Shown: in pieces, positions 33,490-41,786 of the stretch
Layout: each line of letters opens with the position of its first letter
How positions within the stretch are numbered: position 1 is the stretch's first letter
Origin: RGIG4034 sp045576455
Lineage (GTDB): Bacteria > Bacillota > Clostridia > Lachnospirales > Lachnospiraceae
Assembly: GCA_045576455.1 (NCBI GenBank)
Contig: JAZNGM010000007.1
Span: 62,001 to 126,000, forward strand
Direction of reading: 5' to 3'
Length of the DNA stretch: 64,000 bases
The notes under the pieces: model-generated
Databases searched by the model: none
Told to the model about the DNA's origin: nothing
What the model saw: only the letters and a program-made list of their open reading frames with translations
Translations under genes and position numbers: made by a program

Positions 33490-34323
33490 ATGGTAATTGC
33501 GATATGTCAGTTGAATATCCGGTATGAAGATAAAGCGTATAATATTGCCCGCGCCAAGGAGCTGATTGAAAAGGCAGCTTCCCAAAGCGCAGAGACTATC
33601 TTGTTTCCGGAGATGAGCGTGACCGGTTTTTCTATGGAAACGGATAAACTTGCAGAACCACAGGATAAGAGTGCAACCGTGGACGCCTTTTGCGACATGG
33701 CTTTAAAATACAATATTTGCATAGGACTTGGCGTAGCATTAAATAATGGTAACAATAAATCCGGTAATCATTATGTAATCATAAACAATACCGGTAAGAT
33801 TTTGTCAGACTATACAAAAATTCATCCGTTTTCAATAACCGGCGAAGACTGTTTTTTTGAAAAAGGACAAGAGATTGTACACTATGAAATAGGCGGATTT
33901 TCCTGTAGCCATTTTATCTGTTATGACTTGCGTTTTCCGGAAGTTTTCCATGTGGCATCCAAGAAGGCGGAACTCATATTTGTGCCGGCGAACTGGCCTG
34001 CATCACGCATTGAACAATACAGGGCTTTGCTTTGTGCCAGGGCAATAGAAAATCAAGCCTACGTTATCGGTATAAACTGCACAGGGCAGCAGGGGAATGT
34101 GGCTTATGATGGTGGCAGTGCGGCATATGATTATCTGGGTCGGGAAGTAATTAGGCTAAGTGATGAAGAACTTGCCTATGTTACAATAGACAATGCCGGT
34201 GCACTGAGGGAGTATCGGCAAAATTTCCCGGTTAAGCGTGATATAAGATGGGAATTATATAAAAATATGTATGAAAAAGAAATGCCGGAAAAAGAGCTTT
34301 TAGAAAAAGAACCGGCAGAATAA
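33490..34323 (+). CDS. Nitrilase/omega-amidase family carbon-nitrogen hydrolase
   Basis: A 277-residue hydrolase with the catalytic triad E41 (LFPEMSVTG), K110 (SDYTKIHPF) and C144 (FICYDLRFPE). The family cleaves amide C-N bonds of small molecules. The sequence is closest in feel to omega-amidase or YafV types. In this island it may trim or recycle an amidated sugar precursor, or it may be unrelated metabolism. The C-terminus ends in a Glu/Lys-rich repeat (EKEMPEKELLEKEPAE) that lies outside the fold. Confidence 0.88.
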   Translation: MVIAICQLNIRYEDKAYNIARAKELIEKAASQSAETILFPEMSVTGFSMETDKLAEPQDKSATVDAFCDMALKYNICIGLGVALNNGNNKSGNHYVIINNTGKILSDYTKIHPFSITGEDCFFEKGQEIVHYEIGGFSCSHFICYDLRFPEVFHVASKKAELIFVPANWPASRIEQYRALLCARAIENQAYVIGINCTGQQGNVAYDGGSAAYDYLGREVIRLSDEELAYVTIDNAGALREYRQNFPVKRDIRWELYKNMYEKEMPEKELLEKEPAE

Positions 34324-34356
34324 ATACAAGGCTGTCTTTAAGAGGGGAGAATTATT

Positions 34357-35484
34357 ATGAAATACGATTATCTTATTGTAGGCGCAGGATTATTTGGTGC
34401 GACCTTCGCATATGAAATGAAAAAGAATGGAAAAACAAGCGTGGTTATAGATAAGCGTGACCATATTGCGGGAAACATTTACACGAAGGAGCAAAACGGT
34501 ATAAATGTACATAAATACGGAGCGCATATTTTCCATACCTCCAATAAAGCTATTTGGGATTACGTGAATCAGTTTGCCGAGTTTAATAATTTTGTTAATT
34601 CTCCGGTTGCATGCTATAAGGACGAGCTTTATAATCTGCCTTTTAACATGAATACCTTTAGTAAAATGTGGGGCATTAAGACGCCCAAGGAAGCCAGAGA
34701 GATGATTGATGCCCAGATTAAGGAAGCAGGAATTACGGAACCTAAAAATCTGGAAGAACAGGCAATTTCCCTTGCGGGAAAAGATGTATACGAAAAGCTT
34801 GTAAAAGGGTATACGGAAAAGCAGTGGGGCAGAGACTGTAAAGATCTCCCGGCATTTATTATCCGCAGATTGCCGCTTAGATTTACCTATGACAACAACT
34901 ATTTTAACGACCGATATCAGGGAATCCCGGTTGGCGGCTATACACAGATAGTAGAAAAAATGTTGGATGGTATTGAAGTACACCTTTGCACAGACTTTAA
35001 AGAATATGCATCGCTTAATGAGGACGGTGTGTATGAAAATGCAAAAGGTGATCTTTTTGACAAGGTATTATATACCGGTATGATAGATGAGTTCTTTGAT
35101 TATAAGTTGGGTGAACTTGAGTACCGTTCCCTCCGTTTTGAAGAAGAGACGCTCGTAGGGGAAGACAATTACCAGGGGAATGCGGTAGTAAACTATACAG
35201 AGCGTGAAATCCCGTATACAAGAATTATAGAGCATAAGCATTTTGAATTCGGCAAGCAGGAGGACACCGTTATTACACGGGAGTATCCTGCAGAATGGAA
35301 AAAAGGTGATGAACCGTATTATCCGCTCAATAATGACAAGAATGCTGCATTGTATGAAAAATATTGTGCACTTGCCAAGGATAAGAAAAATATACTTTTT
35401 GGCGGACGTTTGGGACAGTATAAGTATTATGACATGGATAAGGTGCTGGAGGCGGCACTTGCTATGGTAGAAGGAGAAAGGTAA
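34357..35484 (+). CDS. glf: UDP-galactopyranose mutase
   Basis: Glf is a flavoenzyme that interconverts UDP-galactopyranose and UDP-galactofuranose. The 375 residues have the FAD site YLIVGAGLFGATFAYEM (4-20), DKRDHIAGN, the signature YGAHIFHTSN (about 54-63), a GYTEKQWG loop near 148, and a C-terminal FGGRLGQYKYYDMDKV. The length is normal and the key residues look intact. It implies that galactofuranose is present in the surface glycan. The GT2 enzyme at 22.2 kb is a possible user. GGGGAG precedes ATG 34357. Confidence 0.95.
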   Translation: MKYDYLIVGAGLFGATFAYEMKKNGKTSVVIDKRDHIAGNIYTKEQNGINVHKYGAHIFHTSNKAIWDYVNQFAEFNNFVNSPVACYKDELYNLPFNMNTFSKMWGIKTPKEAREMIDAQIKEAGITEPKNLEEQAISLAGKDVYEKLVKGYTEKQWGRDCKDLPAFIIRRLPLRFTYDNNYFNDRYQGIPVGGYTQIVEKMLDGIEVHLCTDFKEYASLNEDGVYENAKGDLFDKVLYTGMIDEFFDYKLGELEYRSLRFEEETLVGEDNYQGNAVVNYTEREIPYTRIIEHKHFEFGKQEDTVITREYPAEWKKGDEPYYPLNNDKNAALYEKYCALAKDKKNILFGGRLGQYKYYDMDKVLEAALAMVEGER

Positions 35485-35489
35485 TCCCC

Positions 35490-36491
35490 ATGAATATATT
35501 GGCAATCATTCCCGCACGGAGCGGTTCGAAAAGTGTAGTTGATAAGAATATAAGAAAAATAAACGGAAAGCCGATGCTTTCTTATTCTATTGAACATGCC
35601 CAAAAGTCAAAATACATAAATAGGGTAATTGTTAGTACGGACAGTGAAAAATATGCAGCGATTGCAAGAGAATACGGAGCTGAAATTCCATTTTTAAGAC
35701 CGGCAGAATATGCTACGGATACGGCACTTGATATAGACGTATTCTATCATGCCCTTACATATCTTAAAGAAAAAGAAGGATATGTGCCGGAAATAGTAGT
35801 CCAGTTACGTCCGACTTATCCGATACGCGATGTCAAAGATATCGACAACATGATTGAGATGTTAATGGCAGATGAAAGTGCAGACAGTGTCAGAACCATC
35901 GCTCCTGCCAAAGAGATTGCCTATAAGATGTGGCGTAAAAATGAGGACGGAACGATAGTGCCTCTTTTGACGGATATTGATGAAGCATATAACATGCCAC
36001 GCCAGCAGCTTCCGAAGATTTATTACCAGAATGCATGTATTGATGTGGCAAGAAGCCGTGTCATTCTTGAGCAGCGTTCCATGTCCGGTAAAAAAATACT
36101 TGGCTATCAGATGGAGCATAATTACGATATCGACACAGAAGAAGAGTTTGTAAAGGCAGATCAGGCTCTTCGTATCAGACAGGGTGGCCAAAGATTTGTT
36201 TTTGATATAGATGGTGTCATCGCAGTGAAACGTGATGATTTATCTTATGACAAAGCAGAGCCTAATGAAAAGATGATACGCATAATAAACCAATTATATG
36301 ATTGGGGTAATGAGATAATTTTGTTTACGGCGCGTGGCTATGTGACCGGCATTAACTGGTATCCGGTAACGAAGGCATCCATGGACAAATGGGGCGTAAA
36401 GTATCATGAACTTCTGATGGGAAAACCCAATGCGGATTTCTATGTGGATGATCATTTCCTGCCGATGGAGTTCTTATACGAAGAATTGTAA
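35490..36491 (+). CDS. CMP-nonulosonate synthase fused to HAD-like domain
   Basis: Residues 1-225 are a NeuA/PseF-type cytidylyltransferase: AIIPARSGSKSVVDKNIRKI (5-24), STDSEKYAAIA, LRPTYPIRD (106-114) and the YDIDTEEEF close. It should activate a nonulosonic acid with CTP. Residues 233-333 are a small HAD domain: FDIDGVI with D239 and D241, LFTARG (279-283), K312 (GKPNADFYVDDHF) and D320/D321. The HAD part could be the phosphatase for the 9-phosphate product of a NeuB-type step. Six bases separate it from glf, and it ends the island at a strong terminator. Confidence 0.88.
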   Translation: MNILAIIPARSGSKSVVDKNIRKINGKPMLSYSIEHAQKSKYINRVIVSTDSEKYAAIAREYGAEIPFLRPAEYATDTALDIDVFYHALTYLKEKEGYVPEIVVQLRPTYPIRDVKDIDNMIEMLMADESADSVRTIAPAKEIAYKMWRKNEDGTIVPLLTDIDEAYNMPRQQLPKIYYQNACIDVARSRVILEQRSMSGKKILGYQMEHNYDIDTEEEFVKADQALRIRQGGQRFVFDIDGVIAVKRDDLSYDKAEPNEKMIRIINQLYDWGNEIILFTARGYVTGINWYPVTKASMDKWGVKYHELLMGKPNADFYVDDHFLPMEFLYEEL

Positions 36492-36530
36492 ATGATTTAT
36501 GGAAGTATATAGTCGAAATATTACATACAG

Positions 36531-36565
36531 AAATTGCAAGATTCTTACAATCTTGCAATTTTTTC
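36531..36565 (+). terminator. Terminator of the glycan island
   Basis: A perfect 13-bp stem, AAATTGCAAGATT (36531-36543) with AATCTTGCAATTT (36549-36561), loop CTTAC, then TTTTC. Confidence 0.9.
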
Positions 36566-36594
36566 TTGCAACAATGCAGGTATCGTGCTATGAT
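36566..36594 (+). promoter_or_regulatory. sigmaA promoter of FliD-like gene
   Basis: TTGCAA (36566-36571), 17 bases, TATGAT (36589-36594), immediately behind the island terminator. The leader to ATG 36700 is about 100 bases. This suggests vegetative rather than sigma28 control of the next gene. Confidence 0.6.
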
Positions 36595-36699
36595 AAAAGC
36601 GTAATAGTAGATTTCTATGCCCATACGTAAGGAAAAGGTTTTCCGTCAACGGGATAAGAGTTGAACGTATTAATTCATGGATGAAAGGAGGGGCACGCT

Positions 36700-38004
36700 A
36701 TGGCTATCAATACAGCAGTATTGAATAACGTCTATAATCATTATCTGACTTCGTATGCGCCAAAGGGTACCACACAGTATGATACCCATAAGAAGAGTGA
36801 GCTACGGAATATCTATAATACCATAGTAAAACAGAATAAAGAAGCACCCCTTTTCATCACAGATACCAGTCGGGAAGCACAGCAGTTTGCCGTTGGTATT
36901 AAGGAGAATGCGCGCGATTTACGTAATACGATAGCATCTCTTGGCGGCTTGAATGAAGAAGAATTGCTTGCGAAGAAAAAGGCATTTTCGACTAACAGCA
37001 ATATAGCGGAAGCCAAATACATAGGCGACAGTGAAGATGAAACACTGGAGTTTGAGATAGAAGTTAAGAATCTTGCGAAGCCGCAGTATAATGTGGGTAG
37101 TTATTTGCCGGCTAATGACGCAGTATCCTTATCACCGAATGTTTACTCTTTTGACGTAAGAGTTAATGATTTGAGCTATGAGTTCCAGTTTAATGTTAAG
37201 GAGGAAGATACCAATCTTTCTTTACAAAAGAGACTTGCAAACCTTGTAAATAATTCCAATATATCGCTTAATGCACAGATATTAGAGGATGGTGAAGGTA
37301 ACAGTTCGCTCCAGATTATGTCTAATCTGACAGGATTGCCGGAGAGTAAGACAGAACTGTTTAAATTAACCGAGGAGCATACCAGTAAAAATACAGGTAT
37401 TCTTGATTATCTTGGTATCGGAGAGATTACAAGACCTGCGGAAAGTGCCCGTTTCTTAATTAATGGTAATGAAAGAAGTGCCCTTTCCAACACCTTTACG
37501 GTAGAAAAGAAATATGAACTTAATTTAACAGGTGTATCTCCGGAAGACGGAACGACAGCAAGAATCGGTATTAAGACGGATACGGAATCTATCAAAGAAA
37601 ACCTTATCCAGCTCGTGGGAAGCTATAATAATTTTGTTAAGACAGCAAATGAATATATTGAAAAGCAGCCGTTAAGCAACAGACTGTTAAATGAAATGAA
37701 CCGGATTACCCGTTATTATAATAGTGGGTTTGAGCAGATGGGACTGAGTGTGGATGAACAGGGTGCCATCAATGTTAATGAAGATGCTTTTGATAAGGCA
37801 ATGGATGTGGAAAATGCACAAGAAACGTTGGAACCACTGAAAGGCTTTGCCAATACAATCTTAAGAAAAGCGAATCAGGTATCTTTAAATCCGATGAATT
37901 ATGTACATAGAACAGTGGTCGCTTATAAGAATCCGGGACGTAATTTTGTGTCCCCATATGTAACAAGTGCATATAGCGGAATGATGTTTAATTCCTATTG
38001 CTAA
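36700..38004 (+). CDS. FliD-like (flagellar cap-related) protein
   Basis: A 434-residue protein that resembles FliD but lacks its normal N-terminal D0 motif. Features are FSFDVRVNDLSYEFQFNV-like strands near residue 150, SLQKRLANLVNNSNISLNAQ (a FliD D2/IN-motif pattern), FLINGNERSALSNTFTV near 255, and a C-terminal part with NLIQLVGSYNNFVKTANEYI as in FliD C-domains. The final 50 residues (MNYVHRTVVAYKNPGRNF) are unusual. AAAGGAGGGG precedes the ATG. Its sigmaA-type promoter and place after the glycan genes set it apart from fliD at 7.6 kb. Function is inferred. Confidence 0.68.
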   Translation: MAINTAVLNNVYNHYLTSYAPKGTTQYDTHKKSELRNIYNTIVKQNKEAPLFITDTSREAQQFAVGIKENARDLRNTIASLGGLNEEELLAKKKAFSTNSNIAEAKYIGDSEDETLEFEIEVKNLAKPQYNVGSYLPANDAVSLSPNVYSFDVRVNDLSYEFQFNVKEEDTNLSLQKRLANLVNNSNISLNAQILEDGEGNSSLQIMSNLTGLPESKTELFKLTEEHTSKNTGILDYLGIGEITRPAESARFLINGNERSALSNTFTVEKKYELNLTGVSPEDGTTARIGIKTDTESIKENLIQLVGSYNNFVKTANEYIEKQPLSNRLLNEMNRITRYYNSGFEQMGLSVDEQGAINVNEDAFDKAMDVENAQETLEPLKGFANTILRKANQVSLNPMNYVHRTVVAYKNPGRNFVSPYVTSAYSGMMFNSYC

Positions 38005-38056
38005 TCTGATTGTTTGTCCTCTTGCGTTCTTTGCAAGAATGACATATAATCAGATT
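38003..38056 (+). terminator. Possible two-tier stem-loop terminator
   Basis: AATCTGATT (38003-38011) pairs with AATCAGATT (38048-38056), and an inner CTTGC/GCAAG stem (38021-38025, 38033-38037) lies in the loop. AATTTTT follows at 38061. The long open loop makes the call uncertain. Confidence 0.4.
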
Positions 38057-38106
38057 TAGTAATTTTTAAGGAAAAATATAATAAATTGTTAATTTTGGAG
38101 GCAACG

Positions 38107-40401
38107 ATGATAAATCTTTTGGAAGGTGGACAATATCTTGTAAACGGAAATCAGATTATCGCAGACAATGCAAATGCATTAGCTGAAATAAAGAGTGTTA
38201 CCGGTGTAGATATTACCAAGGAAGAAGCTAAGAAACAGACAATCGCTTACGGAATTTTAGAATCACATAATACCTCAGGTAATATGGATAAGTTAAAAAT
38301 CAGATTTGATAAACTTACTTCCCATGACATTACCTTTGTCGGGATTATACAGACAGCACGTGCGTCAGGACTTGAAAAATTCCCGATGCCTTACGTTCTT
38401 ACCAACTGCCATAACTCACTTTGTGCAGTAGGCGGAACCATTAACGAAGATGATCATATGTATGGTCTTACCTGTGCTAAGAAATACGGTGGAGTATATG
38501 TTCCGCCTCATCAGGCAGTTATCCATCAGTTTGCTCGTGAAATGCTTGCGGGCGGCGGTAAGATGATTTTGGGTTCAGACTCCCATACACGTTATGGTGC
38601 ACTCGGTACCATGGCAGTAGGAGAAGGCGGACCTGAACTTGTAAAACAGCTCCTTAATCAGACTTATGATATTGATATGCCGAAGGTAGTAGGTATTTAT
38701 CTTACAGGAGAACCAATGAGAGGTGTAGGTCCTCAGGACGTTGCACTTGCTATTATCGGTGCTGTTTTTGCTAACGGTTTCGTTAAAAACTCTGTAATGG
38801 AATTTGTAGGACCCGGCGTTAAAAACCTTACACCTGATTTCAGAATCGGTGTGGATGTAATGACAACGGAGACTACCTGTTTATCATCTATTTGGCAGAC
38901 AGATGAGCAGGTAAAAGAGTTTTATGATATCCACGGACGTGTAAATGAATATAAAGAATTGAATCCGGGACAGGTTACATATTACGATGGAATGATTACA
39001 ATAGACCTTGCAACCATTAAGCCGATGATTGCTATGCCTTTCCATCCAAGTAACGTATATACCATTGATGAATTAAATGCTAACCTTGTGGATATTCTTA
39101 CTGATTGTGAGAAGAAAGCACTTGTCAGCCTTGATGGTGCTGTTGACTTTAAACTTACCGATAAGATTAAAAACGGTAAGTTGTATGTAGAACAGGGAAT
39201 TATCGCAGGTTGTGCCGGCGGTGGTTTTGAAAACATTTGTGCAGCAGCAGATATTATGAAAGGTTCCTTCATCGGTGCAGACGAGTTTACGCTTAGCGTA
39301 TATCCTGCATCTACCCCAATTTATATGGAACTTGCTAAGAATGGCTGTCTTGCATCCTTAATCCAGACCGGTGCCATTGTTAAAACAGCATTCTGTGGTC
39401 CTTGTTTCGGCGCAGGTGATACACCGGCTAATAATGCCTTCAGTATCCGTCATTCAACACGTAACTTCCCGAACCGTGAAGGTTCTAAGTTACAGAACGG
39501 ACAGATTGCATCTGTTGCACTTATGGATGCCCGTTCAATCGCAGCTACGGCGGCTAATAAGGGTTACCTTACACCGGCTACGGATGTACCTGAAAAAATC
39601 GGCACATACAAATATTACTTTGATAAATCAATCTATGAAAACCGTGTATTTGATTCACACGGTGTGGCTGACCCGTCAGTGGAAGTTAAGTTTGGTCCTA
39701 ATATCAAGGACTGGCCTGCAATGTCAGCATTAACAGATAACCTTGTATTAAAAGTAGTATCTGAGATACATGATCCTGTAACAACAACGGATGAATTGAT
39801 TCCTTCGGGAGAGACTTCATCTTTCCGTTCCAATCCGTTAGGACTTGCAGAGTTTACGCTTTCAAGAAAAGATCCTGCATATGTAGGTCTTGCAAAAGAA
39901 GTACAGGGTGCTGAAAACGCAAGAAAAGAAGCAGGTGCTGATCCTATCGCTAAGCTTCCTGAGTTACAGCAGGTAATGGATGAGATTAAGAAAACGTTCC
40001 CTGAAACAGCTTTTGATAATACAGGAATCGGAAGTACGATTTTTGCAGTAAAACCGGGTGATGGTTCTGCACGTGAACAGGCAGCTTCCTGTCAGAAAGT
40101 ATTGGGCGGCTGGGCTAATATTGCTAACGAGTATGCTACCAAGAGATACCGTTCCAACCTTATTAACTGGGGTATGCTCCCATTCGTTATTGAAAAGGGT
40201 GAGCTTCCGTTCAAGAATCTTGATTATGTATTTGTACCGGGAATCCGTAAAGCAGTAGAGGAGAAGGCAGCAACCATTAAAGCTTACACAGTTGTACCTT
40301 CAAAGGGACTTACCGAGTTTACACTTGCATTGGGTGACCTTACAGATAAAGAACGTGAGATTATCTTAAAAGGATGTCTTATTAATTATAACCGTGTATA
40401 A
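38107..40401 (+). CDS. Aconitase-family hydratase
   Basis: A 764-residue member of the aconitase superfamily of [4Fe-4S] hydratases. The likely cluster ligands are C369 (AGCAGG) and C430/C433 (FCGPCFGAGD), with the 60-residue gap typical of aconitases. SDSHTRYGALGTMAVGEGG near residue 158 is the conserved substrate loop. The C-terminal swivel part contains SSFRSNPLGLAEFTLSR and is fused as in monomeric aconitases. It is closer to the YbhJ-like hydratase group than to AcnA, so the substrate may not be citrate. ATG 38107 has GGAGG at 38097. It stands alone between two terminators. Confidence 0.85.
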   Translation: MINLLEGGQYLVNGNQIIADNANALAEIKSVTGVDITKEEAKKQTIAYGILESHNTSGNMDKLKIRFDKLTSHDITFVGIIQTARASGLEKFPMPYVLTNCHNSLCAVGGTINEDDHMYGLTCAKKYGGVYVPPHQAVIHQFAREMLAGGGKMILGSDSHTRYGALGTMAVGEGGPELVKQLLNQTYDIDMPKVVGIYLTGEPMRGVGPQDVALAIIGAVFANGFVKNSVMEFVGPGVKNLTPDFRIGVDVMTTETTCLSSIWQTDEQVKEFYDIHGRVNEYKELNPGQVTYYDGMITIDLATIKPMIAMPFHPSNVYTIDELNANLVDILTDCEKKALVSLDGAVDFKLTDKIKNGKLYVEQGIIAGCAGGGFENICAAADIMKGSFIGADEFTLSVYPASTPIYMELAKNGCLASLIQTGAIVKTAFCGPCFGAGDTPANNAFSIRHSTRNFPNREGSKLQNGQIASVALMDARSIAATAANKGYLTPATDVPEKIGTYKYYFDKSIYENRVFDSHGVADPSVEVKFGPNIKDWPAMSALTDNLVLKVVSEIHDPVTTTDELIPSGETSSFRSNPLGLAEFTLSRKDPAYVGLAKEVQGAENARKEAGADPIAKLPELQQVMDEIKKTFPETAFDNTGIGSTIFAVKPGDGSAREQAASCQKVLGGWANIANEYATKRYRSNLINWGMLPFVIEKGELPFKNLDYVFVPGIRKAVEEKAATIKAYTVVPSKGLTEFTLALGDLTDKEREIILKGCLINYNRV

Positions 40402-40418
40402 AATTATGAATGTACTAT

Positions 40419-40451
40419 AAAAAGCGGGTGGCAATGTGCCATCCGCTTTTT
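40419..40451 (+). terminator. Terminator after aconitase-family gene
   Basis: AAAAAGCGGGTGGCA (40419-40433) pairs over 15 bases with TGCCATCCGCTTTTT (40437-40451), one G-T wobble, loop ATG. Confidence 0.92.
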
Positions 40452-40518
40452 GAATTATCTTCATTTAGATTGAATGTTTACGAAAAAATGATAGTTTCTT
40501 AAGATTGCCTGTTTTGTC

Positions 40519-40545
40519 TAAAGTAAATGATGAATAACCCGATAT
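40519..40545 (+). promoter_or_regulatory. sigma28 promoter of calcium-loop protein gene
   Basis: TAAA (40519-40522), exactly 15 bases, CCCGATAT (40538-40545). The match is as good as at the flagellin genes. It lies 88 bases before ATG 40633, directly after a terminator, so it should be this gene's own promoter. Confidence 0.8.
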
Positions 40546-40632
40546 TGACTATAGATACTTTTGCAAAAGTAAGAAATTTAGCGGTCAAGATACATGGAGG
40601 TACTTGAACCCTTAAAGAAAGGGGGTCAAGAC

Positions 40633-41733
40633 ATGATCATTCAATCAAGCAATCTTTCATTTAATGCAAACCGTAACTATGCACAGTCCATAACACGACG
40701 TGCTTCAGTCAGCCATTCTACAAGTATTTTTGTTGTCCCTAACGGAAAAAAGGAATTATCCGAGGTTCTTAAGGGGGAAGAAAAGGACGCACTGTTAACA
40801 CCGGTGGATGAAAAAGATAAGCAACAGGAAGACTTGTCCATGAACGATTCTTTATTTGGATTGCGTTCATCCAAAAGCTCACTCATTACCTCTAAAGATT
40901 ACAGGGATGCCATGGAAAACATCCGTAGAAGATGTATTGAATTTCTCATGAAAATATTTTACGGGAGGAAGTATGATGAAGGAAACCCGCCCGCTGAGCA
41001 GGGCGAAGTAACCGAAGCAAGTCTTGTTAATCAGGAAAATGCAAACGGCGTATTAATGCAGCGGGTTTCGACGGAATCCGTGGTAGAGGTGTCTTATTAT
41101 GAAGAAGAGACCACTTCTTTTGGTGCGTCGGGAACGGTTGTAAATGCGGATGGAACCACACTTTCCATAAACGTAGGGGTTACCATGAGCAGGAGCCTTT
41201 CAACGTATATGAAAGAGCATAATCTCCTTGAGCAGTATACTTTTGTAGATCCGCTTGTTATTAATCTCAATACCAATATTGCGTCGTTAAGTGACCAGAA
41301 ATTTGAATTTGATATTGATAATGACGGAATACTCGATACGATTTCTTCCCTTAATGAAGGAAGCGGATATCTGGCACTTGATAAAAACGCGGATGGTGTT
41401 ATTAATGACGGAACAGAATTGTTCGGCACGGATTCGGGAGATGGCTTTAAGGATTTGGCGGCATATGATGCAGACGGTAACGGATGGATAGACGAAGCCG
41501 ATCCTATTTTTGAAAAGCTGCTTATATGGACCAAGGATGAATGCGGACAAGATAAGTTGTATCACCTTACGGAAAAAGGTGTGGGTGCCATATGTCTTTC
41601 AAATGCTTCGACTGATTTTTCATTAAAATCGGTAAAAGATAATGCGACAAACGGAGCAATCAGAAGTACCGGCATTTTCCTATATGAAAACGGAACAGCA
41701 GGCACGTTGCAGCATTTAGATATCGCAAAATAG
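40633..41733 (+). CDS. Putative motility-regulon calcium-loop protein
   Basis: I do not recognise the 366-residue protein as a named family. The N-terminus (IIQSSNLSFNANRNYAQS) has the look of proteins that start with a short export-like amphipathic segment; there is no signal peptide. Residues 227-290 hold three Asp-rich loops like EF-hand or dockerin calcium sites: DIDNDG (227-232), DKNADG (250-255) and DADGNG (279-284). ATG 40633 has AAAGAAAGGGGG upstream; an in-frame ATG at 40594 is less likely. A sigma28 promoter places it in the flagellar regulon, so it may travel by the flagellar export path or be a surface partner of the filament; that is inference. Confidence 0.75.
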   Translation: MIIQSSNLSFNANRNYAQSITRRASVSHSTSIFVVPNGKKELSEVLKGEEKDALLTPVDEKDKQQEDLSMNDSLFGLRSSKSSLITSKDYRDAMENIRRRCIEFLMKIFYGRKYDEGNPPAEQGEVTEASLVNQENANGVLMQRVSTESVVEVSYYEEETTSFGASGTVVNADGTTLSINVGVTMSRSLSTYMKEHNLLEQYTFVDPLVINLNTNIASLSDQKFEFDIDNDGILDTISSLNEGSGYLALDKNADGVINDGTELFGTDSGDGFKDLAAYDADGNGWIDEADPIFEKLLIWTKDECGQDKLYHLTEKGVGAICLSNASTDFSLKSVKDNATNGAIRSTGIFLYENGTAGTLQHLDIAK

Positions 41734-41786
41734 GAATAAATCATTTTTTTATGATATCCGGCATACTATGTGTATCGGAGGCATAC

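Noticed and set aside
13213..36491. Reading the island as a capsule or teichoic acid locus
   Set aside because: No flippase, polymerase, ABC exporter or initiating membrane transferase is seen, and it begins at Maf genes coupled behind flagellins; still not excluded if such genes lie elsewhere.
38107..40401. Calling the hydratase acnA
   Set aside because: It has the iron-sulfur ligands of aconitases but differs from AcnA; no citrate-cycle neighbour supports citrate as substrate.
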